NCBI GenBank assembly: GCA_024305745.1
Contig: JAHRBS010000006.1
Location: 1,242,501 to 1,306,500, forward strand
Source: Polyporus tsugae
Lineage: Eukaryota > Basidiomycota > Agaricomycetes > Polyporales > Polyporaceae
DNA: 64,000 bases
Direction: 5' to 3'
A model generated the notes under the pieces. It was not told the DNA's origin. It ran no database searches and worked only from the letters and a program-made list of their open reading frames with translations. Every line of letters starts with the position of its first letter. Position 1 is the first letter of the stretch. The position numbers and the translations under genes are program-made. Below are positions 21,708 to 31,696 of the stretch, piece after piece.

Positions 21708-23016
21708 TCAGTTCTGCGAATGCATCAGTGCCTCCGTCCCACACGCATTTGAAACACCCAAGGACGTACCTCTGGTATCCGGAAGATAGTAATCTCTTGC
21801 TGCTTGAAATACCGCCGGTTCTCCTCGTCGATGAGGACGAGGTTGAGGTAATATCGCGTGCTGAACTTCTTGTTCACGTCACGGAACGTAGGCGTGAGGT
21901 CGAAGCCGCCGAGGAAGAGCCGTATCGGGATCGTCTCGCCTAGATGAAAACGTTAGCGGTCGATGTATGGGCATATCCTGGAAGGAAGTAGACAAGAGAA
22001 GGACTCACCTCGTATCGGGGCACCATCCATGATCTCGAACTTGGTAATCGTCTCGCTCTCGTTGTACTGGTTCGGTGGCGACCCGGTCGTCTCACGCCGA
22101 ATGATGGAAAGTTCCATGTGCTTGATCTTAATGCGCACAAGGAGGAAGTAGATCTTGCCCACAATGACGTCCTTCAGGTGGTATCTGCACAGGTGTGAGC
22201 AATATGGCAAGGCGCAGGTAGGGGTGTATGCGCCGGACGGAAAGTATACGTAAGGAGATGAGGTGTGAAACGCACTTCGACTTGTTATATTCGAACTCTA
22301 TGTGCAGACAATCCTCGATTCCGACCTCCATCTTGATAGAGTTGTTACTGTCCGGTGGCATACGGTATGAGTGTACCCAGAGATCCTTCTCCTTCGTGAC
22401 GTCTGCTATTCTTCTTGAAATGGTCACTTTGATGAGATACCTACAGCGCAGGACATGAACTCTCAGTCAACGCAGGCGGGTGAGTGGTGGCGAATACGCA
22501 CCTGAGCTTGACATTGATGCCCTGGTAGCTCTCGAACTGCTTCTCCACGTTCTTGAAGAGAAAGTCAAACGTCTGAGCCTGTCGCATTTCTCCTGGTGCC
22601 GCTAGTTCTTGTGATAATGACAGAAATTCGTGGTGGTGACCGCGGTCGTAGAACAGCTCTGGTGAACGCCGTTCAAGTACGGCTTCGGGAACACAATTGC
22701 GGCTTACGCACCAATGCTACCCACAAACTCGACTTTGATACCTTCATGCGCGAGTTTCTTGCCATCCCGTACTCGTACAGTGACCTGCCCCATGCTGTCA
22801 GACATTCCTAACGGCACATGTGGTGCCTAGCAGACGCGCGGAGGATGCGCGCACAACATGGGAACATACCTGACCGGCAACGGACTCGCCGTCATAGTAC
22901 ACAGGACAAGAAACCATCTTCTCTTTGTCCGCCTTGATCTCAAACTTCTTCCTATCATCTTCCCCCTCCAGTCGGATGTCCACGTCGACTGGGGAAGCGA
23001 AGAAGTATGCTGCCAT
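21708..23016 (-). CDS. VPS26: Vps26, retromer subunit
   Basis: Vps26 is the arrestin-fold subunit of the retromer core that retrieves receptors from endosomes to the Golgi. Seven exons (22870-23016, 22712-22784, 22502-22658, 22276-22440, 22009-22184, 21770-21939, 21708-21713) join in phase to 297 aa, about the usual family length. Signature blocks are YYDGESVAGQ, LAHEGIKVEFVGSI, FESYQGINVKLRYLIKVTIS, NNSIKMEVGIEDCLHIEFEY, YHLKDVIVGKIYFLLVRIKI, EIMDGAPIRGETIPIRLFL, DVNKKFSTRYYLNLVLIDEE and RRYFKQQEI. The last exon codes for only one residue (Asn) before TGA. Partner subunits Vps35 and Vps29 are not in the window. Confidence 0.96.
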
Positions 23017-24341
23017 AACGCGAAGCGCAAATCCGGGAGTGAAGTTTGCTCGTCAACAGGTCGTAAGCTCAGAAGAGTGATGAGGTCGTCCCGCAGAAAT
23101 GGTAGCGTACAGAGCTGAGTCGCGCAAACAACGAGTAGAGTAGAGGGCAGAGCTCGATGCTTGCAGCGCTGCGCCAGGAACGCAGCGTCGTGCGGCCCGT
23201 CCCGGAGCAAACATGCGCAAACAGTCGATATACACCTCGGGGCCCAGGCTGGCTGCTCCGTCGTTGACTACCAGAGCTCGAGCCGTTCCATCATCGTTTA
23301 CCGGACTCTTGACCAAGAAGTCTGTCCCAACACACTCGTACAAAAAGCGAAACCCTCAGCCTTGTTTCCGTCTACAGAAACAATGGGATGCGAGTTAAGT
23401 ATGGTCTATAATCTGCCGCGCCGACTATGATTGAGTCGGCCACACCACTAGTACTTGACTGGGATTCAGAGCCTCGAGGTGTGTCAAAATCCGTCGACTT
23501 GGGACTAGCGGTACCTCCAGGAATGAGTCAGGATAGGTGAGCAGATATCGATGATGGATTGCCTGTTACTCCAACTATGGCAAAGCATGGCAGCGATTTC
23601 TGACGAAGTGCCCCATGGTTTGCGTAACCATACAGGACTTACATTGTCCAAACCTCCTGGAGTCGAAGACAAGACCAGGACAATGCTTCTTCACTGTGAC
23701 CAAAGCGCGAGCCTCGTGCTTGCCTCGAGGCGCCAGCCTGAGCCACTAGATCATATGGGTTCCTAAGAATCCTAACGGGTTGCTAACGGGTGGCACATTC
23801 ATTACCTATCGGAGTTATGATCCTACTATCGGTGGGTCAATATTCAATTTCTGGTCAGACCTTCCGACCTCCCCTTCCATCTCTCTAACTTTTCGTATCC
23901 TCTGTTCCTCTGACGTACATGGACTGAGATTCCGCTGGACTGCAAGACTTATCTAGAACTTATTTTTCGACCATCCCTGTGAGGGCCACCGGGCAGCCAC
24001 CCTCGAACACAGGTCCAAAGCGTCCATTCTAGATCAATCAGCAAATTTGCGCCTCGACCTAAACAGCCACGGCTAGCCGAGGACGGTGAAGCTTTGTGCG
24101 ACCGTGACCCGTATTTGGTAACAGTGCCTACGAGGCACCTCTGCACGGCACGCGCAACGCATGCTGGAGGACGCTTTGGCCTTGCTCTACGCCCTACAGC
24201 ACAGTGAATCCGTTGTTGAAAGGATGGGAGGCTAGAGAATATAAATGGTTCGGGACGTCGAGCCTGTCCCTCGACACCAGTGCCTCATCCCAACCTCGCT
24301 CTACCATCCCCCCCAGCCCGTTCAGATCCTCACTTGTGTTC
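23017..24341. other. Intergenic region with a TATA box near its right end
   Basis: This covers the promoter side of VPS26 and the upstream region of the finger-protein gene. No gene could be built. Short frames near 23.05-23.43 kb on both strands lack recognised motifs. Confidence 0.4.
24240..24246 (+). promoter_or_regulatory. TATA box for the finger-protein gene
   Basis: TATAAAT at 24240 lies about 100 bp before the chosen ATG at 24342 and is followed by a pyrimidine-rich leader (ccatcccccccagccc), a common fungal core-promoter layout. Confidence 0.45.
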
Positions 24342-25552
24342 ATGAGCATATTCATGGCGTACTACATGCCTTACGCTTCGCAGGGATTTTGTGACCCGAC
24401 TACGTGAGTTGACCCTTACTATGGCCCACTCGTTCATGAGCTGACTTCGGCTTAGCAGTGTAGCTCAGATGCCCCATGTGGGTGAATCCATATCCTCCCG
24501 GTTCAACTTCGGTGCACCCAATGCTGTTTGGGAAGCCCCCCAGGATCTTACGGAACCGTTCGACCTGCAGCGCATGGCTAGCATCAACCTGTCGATCCCG
24601 GGACTCTATATACCTTCACCCACCTATAGCACCAGCTTCCAGATGTCGGCCGCCGCACTTCTACCAGTTCCCTCAGCTCAGTCTTACCACATTCCCCCCT
24701 CCTTACTTCCCCAGTCGGGGGAACCCTCCTTCGCCTCCCAGCCGAACATGAATCCCTCGCACATGACGGCCCCCCTGCCGGTTAGCCCGGATCCAGTTCC
24801 TGCGATTTCCTCCTCGGCGTTTTGGGAAGAGGACCGCATCGTACCCATCTGTCGTCGCGATCACGCCACTGAGCGCAGCGCAGCAATCTCATGGTACGTT
24901 CACGGCAATCGTTCCAAGGACACATTACTCACAATGTATACGGGTTTCCAGGACTCACCGTCGCATCCCCCATCGCGCCTCCAAGCCTAACTCCTCAGAC
25001 CCATGCGCAGACCACTCCGTCGACGCACCCCCCGTCTCCGAGCCTATTCCCCGGAGCCGCAAGCGTCCCTCTTCCCCCTCCTCTTCCGGCATGCCGAAGT
25101 CGAAGAAGTCCCGGACGTGCGCGCCACTGTCGGACACTCTCCAGCCCATCAAAATCCCATCGGCATCCGGCGCCCTCCCGCGCTGCCCGATGCCCAAGTG
25201 CGGCGCCGAGATCGAAGACTGCGACGCGGCGTGGCGCGGCCACTTCAAGGCGGTCCACCACGATGCCCTCTGCCTCACGCCGGGCTGCCCGGGGCTCTCC
25301 GCCTCGGGCTGCAAGGCGCGCTGCCCGTTCCCGATAGATGGGTGCAAGGCGTGTGGCGACTCCGCAGACTCCGCGAACCCGCGCACGATGGCGATCGAGA
25401 GCGTCGGCCGGCACCTGCTCAACATCCACATCAAGGTCGCGTACCGGTGCCCGCTCTGCGGGATGGAGAAGCAGTGGCGGGAGTCCGCGTGCGCGCGCCA
25501 TATCCGGCTGTGCTTGCGGAAGCAGAAGGACACGAAGAAGCGGGGTGGATAG
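24342..25552 (+). CDS. Cys/His-rich zinc-finger-like protein, putative transcription factor
   Basis: Three exons (24342-24403, 24459-24893, 24952-25552) join in phase to 365 aa. The N-terminal 200 residues are Pro/Ser-rich and look disordered. A basic patch (RSRKRPSSPSSSGMPKSKKS) could serve nuclear import. The C-terminal third holds spaced metal-ligand patterns: CPMPKCGAEIEDCDAAWRGH with a following H, then CLTPGCPGLSASGCKARCPF and CKACG, then a final C2H2-like unit YRCPLCGMEKQWRESACARH followed by IRLC. This is typical of Agaricomycete-specific C2H2 regulators. The start could also be the in-frame ATG at 24354; an upstream in-frame ATG at 24204 would place the TATA box inside the coding region. 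A DNA-binding role is inferred from the finger pattern only. Confidence 0.75.
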
Positions 25553-26195
25553 CGAATGCGGCCTCGTCTAGCGTCGTCGTCGCCCTTGCGAAGATCTAGA
25601 GTTGCGCAAATCTTGATGTTCTCTTCGATCTATCCTTCGCCTAGACCCCGCCCACTGCCCCTTCCCCCCACACGATGTAGATTCTTACTACCGGCAAGTT
25701 GCAACGCATACTTTAAGTTAGTTGTCAGCGAAGTCATCTACAACTTGAACGAAGGAGTTTGTTCAATGCTCGCTCAGGAACCCTACTGTGCTGCTTCGAC
25801 GGTCTTTGAGACATGAGATCTTGAGGCTGATCTCCGGAAGGGTGCCACCGACGAAATGCTGCGAGCGCATTGGTGGCCGCAGACTCCATTATCATATCCA
25901 AGACATCATGGAAAACCAGTACAGCATGCCGAATCGATTCGACGGTGTAGTCGAATCGCTCTGGATCAGTTCGATGAGTCTCGCTTCATTTGGAAACCTA
26001 AACGCCTGTCATCCTCCGATGACATCACTTCCATCCGTTCAATCGCAGTCTTGTTTTAGGTTATCAAGCCTGTACCGCCGTCAACTGAAGATGCAATATT
26101 GCGGCCTGGTCCGGATTAAAAGGATCCAGTCACTAGAATGCACAATTTTCATAAAGAGCGGACTACCTCAATCTGTGCCGTGGCATACGTGACAC
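25553..26195. other. Intergenic region, no gene seen
   Basis: This is the 3' flank of the finger-protein gene. A 134-codon frame at 25788-26192 shows no recognised motif and runs into the MITE end, so I treat it as chance. Confidence 0.4.
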
Positions 26196-26468
26196 TACTG
26201 TACTGATCACTCCAGGTCGGCGCGTCACACGTCACGAGGCCCTCCGCCTGCCGGATTTTGCCCCTCGGTCACCGGTCACAAGCCCCGCCGCCGCCTGTGA
26301 CAAGCGGATCGATGCCTTTTGCGGGCGGTAGGCGGCCAAATTAGGCAAATTTTCGCCGCCTGCGGCGGCCAGGTCACAGGCGGCGGGCCTGTCCGCCGGG
26401 TCGCCGGATCGTATGTGCCCTGTCACAGGCCGACCCCCCCCCCCCGACCTGGAGTGATCAGTACAGTA
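26196..26468. mobile_element. 273-bp MITE with perfect terminal inverted repeats
   Basis: The 25 bases at 26196-26220 are the exact reverse complement of 26444-26468. If the outer TA on each side is the target-site duplication, the inverted repeat is 23 bp beginning CTGTACTGATCACTCCAGGT. The interior is very GC-rich with further short palindromes (gtcacaggc/gcctgtgac) and a run of about 12 C near 26434-26445. There is no coding capacity. Size, inverted repeats and TA duplication fit a non-autonomous Tc1/mariner-like MITE. Its ends differ from those of the 14.4-17.3 kb transposon, so another family must have moved it. Confidence 0.8.
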
Positions 26469-26520
26469 CTATATGTATGATGTTCAAAATAACTTGGAAG
26501 TACTACTGATACGCATATGT

Positions 26521-28481
26521 TAGATGTAGCACTTGCCGCAACTCCCGGGTGGCGAGGAGAGCGCCTTGAGGCGCTCATGAGCGACCGCCCTCGCGTTGAT
26601 GCTGTGGTGAACTTGTACAGTTCGAGAGTCTCCCACTGCCGACAAAAGACGTGAGGTCCTTCGAGTTTCCGACGGTTGAAACAGCGCCCGTTGCAGTCGA
26701 GTTCGACGAGGTGGAGTTAGATGGAGCAGGGAAGGGGCTCTCGTCGACCTCGCAGACGGTGCCCTCGGCGGGGAGCGTCCCGTTCGCGAAGTACGCACGC
26801 GAGTGCTGGATCGTACATGACGAGACGAGTGCCGTGGAGGGGTGATGGCGATCAAGAACGTTCGAGTCAACGTTTGTCGAGAGCACATTGGCGTCCGAAA
26901 TATGGACCTTAAGCCGGGGCCGTTCTCTACGAGCAGAGCGGACGGCGAGTTAGAGCAGTACGAGTGGACGAGTTCGCCGTTTGCGAGCGGCGTCGCAGGG
27001 TCATTCTGTGTACAACGACATTTTTAATCCTGCTTAGGGCTATACCGCGATCAAGGAAGCAGGACTCGTCTTGTTCGAGATGATCAGAATGGGGTTGCTC
27101 AGCGGGGTCATGTTCCATGGACCGAGGTACCTCTCGGGGGCGTAGCCGGCCAGTACTGGCACCCAGAGTCTGGCTCCGAGATGGTCACCGACCAGAAGAA
27201 GCGCGACACGCTCTTCATCGTCTTGATGATCGCGTCGACGATGGTCTCAACCGAAGGCGGCGAGAACGGCTTCTGGGCGTTGCACGAGACAGCAGAGCGC
27301 TCAAGGTCGACGTGATCCTTGATGTTCACGGAGCTGAACATAGCAGAGCCGTCCCCGCTCATCGCCGCGGCGAGCCCAGCCGCGATGTCTGGCCCTCCGC
27401 GCGGAAACTCCAAGCCGCTGAGGATAAACAAGCGCGCACGCCCGTTGGTGAGGATTTGGCGCACTCCTCGAAAAATATCTTGTACGTCGCGTCGGTCCGG
27501 TTGAGCCAGCTGTGCAGCCGGATGTACGGCGGCCTGTTCGCCCACGCGTCAGCGTCGACGACCCCCTCAATGACAACGCGCCCGACCGTGCAGTCCGGGA
27601 AGACGTTGACCAGGTATTGGCCCATGGTGGTGCCATACGAGAAGCCGTAGAAGATGAGCGAACCGTTGCCCGCGAGTAGTAGGGTGTTGATGTAGGCGAT
27701 GTCGCGCACGACGGACGTCGTGCCCGCGTACTTTATCGTCTCGCCCACTGTCTGCTCGCAGACCTCTAACTGCGCCTAGTAAAGCGCGTTCGCATCTCGC
27801 TGCGTCTCGACGAGGTGGAAGCGGTTACTTGGATCCGTCACCAGGTTCGGGGAGACGTCATAGCCGCGGTCGAGGACGGTGTTCGCGATGAACGCCTCCC
27901 ATGAGCCATTTCCGGTAAGGCACTTGGTTTGTGGCCTTGTATTGCAGCACGGGTGAGTGGTGGTTACGTGTGGATAGTATAAAGGAGGCGCGACATACTC
28001 GGACAAGCCAATACCGCGCGGGCCCCAGCCGAGGACATCCCACTCTTGTCCAATCTGTGACAGAATGGCATGAGACATGCAGATGTACCGCTTCGATGCC
28101 ACTCACAAGCTTCTGGACCAATTGACCAGCTTGCGTCGCGAGTAGGACGCCCGGACCACCGGGGCCTCCGGGGTGAAGCCGTCGCATTGTATCGCCCAAG
28201 CGCCACGTTCGTCACGTCGGCGCTGGCGTTGGCGTGGTCCAGCGGCACTCTGAACAAATCTGATCAATGCCTCCTCGCGCCACGCTCGTGCACTTGAAAC
28301 ACCTACATAGCATACCCGCAGCGGCCTCAGCTCCAGGGAGGGTGTTGTTGCCGGTGCAGTCGCCGAAAACGAGGTCTCAGAGCTTGCCCTGGACAGGGTC
28401 ACCGGAGAGCGTCGAGCCGGAAAACGCGAGTGCGCCTCCCGCCACGAGGGTGTCGAGGTTGTGCTTCCATGACGCATGCAT
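26521..28481 (-). pseudogene. Decayed TAP-type alpha/beta hydrolase, paralogue of the 58.5-kb gene
   Basis: The whole region aligns to the intact gene at 58484-60533. It starts MHASWKHNLDTLVAGGALAF and then has GSTLSGDPVQGKL before a TGA at 28377-28379, where the intact copy has a Gly codon. A deletion after GRYNATASPR removes KGVVFVNP-type sequence and shifts frame. IGQEWDVLGWGPRGIGLSE is still readable. A TAG at 27776-27778 replaces a Gln codon after DANALY. The nucleophile elbow FYGFSYGTTMGQYLVN survives. A further deletion removes the 60-odd residues around GLYAKPLAVPNGTLPG of the intact copy, and the C-terminal part (ARLFILSGLEFPRG, SRFFWSVTISEPDSGCQYWP) is in other frames. Several independent lesions make this a clear pseudogene. 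The upstream flank also resembles that of the intact copy, so the duplication included promoter DNA. Confidence 0.88.
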
Positions 28482-30012
28482 GGCGTGCACAGTAGTGGTT
28501 ACGACTGCACCCGAGGTTTGGCGGGCGAAATCAAGTTACAGCTGAAATGCAGCCGTGTACAAATGAGTAAAGGACGTTGGAAGGAAGGAAATGGCCGGAG
28601 ACTCCGGACAGAGAACTTGACACGCGAAACTGCAAACTGGACCACGATTCGGAGCCTCAGCATGGCACACATACATGTATACAAATACTCCACTCGGGCC
28701 GAGCACCTGCGTCAGCTCACGATAGGCATATGTCGACGTGCCGCAGTGCGGCTGGAGATTAGGCCGTATCTGAGAATTCTAAAGTTGGCATGTTAGGGCT
28801 ATTGAACACTACGGTGGCATGCGTAGGGATATGCAAGCCTGCGCCATTCACTCACCTCGACTTTGCTCCCTGCCGCAGGCCCTGGCCAAGACTGCATCGC
28901 TAGCGCGAAGACAATTTGTATGCAGCGCCCCATCGAGACGAAGTGGCGACGCGGTATACGTACTACTGCCACTGCGCACACAGCACTGTTCTGCCACTGC
29001 CCAGCTGGAAGTAGCCGAATTTTTGAGATCGTAACCGTTCTCACGTTCTTCGAACCTTGTTCGAGGATTCAAGTTGTTGCAATGCCGAGGAGGGTAGAAG
29101 AGACGAGGGTGAGTCGAGGACACAAACTCGGACTCGGACTCGGACTCGGAGAACTTGAAGTTCCAAGGAGTTCAAGTTGAAGTTTGCAAGGTTCGAATCG
29201 GGTGCAGCGCGTTTGAGCTTCTCGCACGTGGCAGCTGCGTGGTTGTGTGGGCGGTGTTTCCCTCTTCCTCGACAAGCTTCGACAAGTCGGAGGCATCGAT
29301 TGCTATTGAGAGCAGAGCAGGCTAAATCCGCAAACGCAAATCCTCCTGGACGACCTGCGCACTGTCCATACAATTGAGCTGTGCCGGCAAATAGGAGTAC
29401 GTTGTGTAGCACAGTTGGAACTTGGACACAGAAAACGAGATATCCATGTCCACCGGCCCCATAAGTGCCAAACCTCACAGCGCTTCATCATTCTCCACTG
29501 CGGCTCCAGGACGGACGAATATGTGCGATAACATCATATTGGTATTGGTAGCATAAAGCATAGGCATGTAGAAGTACAAGTACAGATACAAGTACATGGA
29601 GGTTGCGTCCTCCGAGAGGTAGTAATGCTACAAGGTACAACAACAGCAGCGATTCCAATAAGAAGGTGAAGTGAATAACTTACGGCCCCTCCATCTCCTC
29701 CCAGACACGGACCGATTCCGGCGTTGTAGGCAGCGCCGACTCGGTACGACGCTCGGAGGAAGGGGCCGAAATACCGAAGCAAAGGACAACACCGCTCCGA
29801 AACGTCTAGATGACGATGAGGGTGTGACGGTCGTCGAAACGTGAGAACAAAGAAAGAAGCGGGACGCAGAAGGAAGAACCTGGGAGAAGGGGGTGGGGCA
29901 CGGAATACGAAGAAGAGGCCGAACGCGAAGAATGGGGGTGGGGTGTGCACACGGAAGAACATCACAAGAACCCACGGAGCGAGACGCACAGGACCGGCCA
30001 GCGTGCCTCCGC
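28482..30012. other. Intergenic region with a short tandem repeat
   Basis: No gene was found in this 1.5 kb. A 6-bp unit (actcgg) is repeated four times at about 29126-29150. Around 28.80-28.95 kb the sequence resembles the region upstream of the intact hydrolase near 60.8-60.9 kb (for example the shared acctcgacttt), consistent with a duplicated promoter. Confidence 0.4.
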
Positions 30013-31696
30013 TCACGTGAAGTGGTTCGCGATTTCCCGCCGGTGAGGCGAAAGGACGCACAGAGTGATGAATGTGCCGAGGAAGAAGCCCGTGAGCAGC
30101 GCCGACGCCGTACGCGCGTAGAAGTCCAACGAAGAGGAGTCGGTCCCTGCGGCGGCAGCTCCGGTTCTAGCTCCAGCGCCGAGCGCCGAGTCGAACAGCC
30201 TGCGAGCCCCACCCGCGATTGGCGACGTCGCCCGATCGACAAACGAACTACCGCCTGCCTTCTCTTTCCCTTTAGTCGCGCGGTCCTCCTTGGATGCGCT
30301 GACGATGGGGTCAACACCGGTCACGCCCTCCGGGCTCATGGGGTTGGGCGCAAGCTGAGAGCTGGATGATGGTACAGGGGGCGAGAAGACGGGCGGCCTA
30401 ACGAGGTCCATGGACTCCCGTTCGTCCGTCAAGATGGGCTTGAGGACGAACGAGGCCAAGTCCCTGTCGACCTTCGTCTCGTCCTCGTCGACGACAGACG
30501 CCGTGGAGGACACGGAGTGGAGGGTGAACGACGAGCGGTTGGAGCGGGCCTCACGGGTGTGGAACGTGCGTGCGAGCTGTTCGAGGCCACCCACGATGTC
30601 CTGCATGCGAGTCGCGTCTGCCAACACCTGCGTACGACGGGCTTCGCGGGCCTCTTCGCCGACAATGTGGACGAGACACCTGATCAGGTCCTTGATCTCG
30701 GGGTGTTCGCGCACCCACCAGAGCCCTGACCAATGAGCGATCGTCTGCGCAAGGTCGCACGCGACGGCGGTGGCCGTGGTGAAATCGTCCGTCGCAAGCC
30801 GATGGAACCAGGGACGAAGGAAGGCGATGGCAAGGCGGACAGCGCCAGCGGTCGTGTCGCGTAGACGACGGTCGGCGGACATGCGGAGGAAGCGTTCGGA
30901 CATATCCTGGCAGAAGGCTCGGTAAGAGTACTTCTTGCGTTCGTAATCCCAGCCTACGCGGCTGATCGGCGTGTCCTGGAGAATCGATGGATCGGGGTTC
31001 AGGAAGTAGGACGGGAGCTTTGGTAGGATATGCGTGAGGGGGATCGATGCGAGGACGGCGGTTCCGGGAATATAGCCCCAGGTAAGGACATCCTGCGCTT
31101 CCAGCGCATATCGGTACCACTTCCAATGATCCTGGTGGCGGCTGCGTTATCGCATCAGTCGCTGAAGATGAAGATCGCCTAGTAAGGTAAAGTACGTACT
31201 CCTTAGGAGCACCTTGGCGCAATAGCTCGACTGCGGTGACAGCCTTGCCCGACAATGCCTTCGCGTCGATGATTGCGATCTCGACACCATGCTTCATGCC
31301 GTGGTGATACCGTCTCGTCGCCTCCCAGACCGCCCACGCGAAGCTAAAAGACGTCGAAACGTACGGCGACGACGCCCTTGTCGTCCAGTCCATGTGCTTG
31401 GAAACGTCGGCGTAGGTGTACGTCGATGGCGCCCGATAAGGTGAGAGAGTTGACGCACGGAATGCCGAAGCACCGACGTTGTCCGCGAATACCTGGCCTA
31501 CGAAGTATGGCTCCGTCTTGTCATAGAAGGGCGACGGCTCCTTGGGGGTATGAACCCGGAAGAGGAAAGGATTGCCGTCGATAAGCTGCTCGAAGCTGAC
31601 GTCGGGGCCAAATCCATACTGGGGCAAGGCGTTGCGCTCTTGTGCGCACGCCCCAGCGGGGCTGCATTGTGGAATTCCAGAGTCACCAGCACCCAT
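30013..31696 (-). CDS. DUF7587-like protein with C-terminal membrane anchor
   Basis: Two exons (31200-31696 and 30013-31141, 58-nt intron) join in phase to 541 aa. The N-terminal 200 residues resemble the fungal DUF7587 family: NPFLFRVHTPKEPSPF, STYTYADVSKHMDWTTRASS, PYVSTSFSFAWAVWEATRRY, VEIAIIDAKALSGKAVTAVE and EAQDVLTWGYIPGTAVLASI. An Arg in the first strand, an STS triplet and a late (E/Q/D)-V-L-x(4-5)-P-G-T block follow the order seen in ADP-ribosyltransferase folds; this link is my inference. The middle is helical with many Arg/Glu. The last 35 residues hold a hydrophobic helix (TASALLTGFFLGTFITLCVL) followed by a short basic tail, as in tail-anchored proteins. There is no signal peptide, so the domain should face the cytosol. 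The function is unknown. Confidence 0.75.

Noticed and set aside
24955..25533. A 192-codon minus-strand frame
   Set aside because: It is opposite the finger-protein exon, which has clear Cys/His spacing and in-phase splice sites.
29181..29215. GGTTCGAATC, a tRNA T-loop-like sequence
   Set aside because: No matching acceptor stem, D-arm or anticodon arm can be folded around it on either strand.
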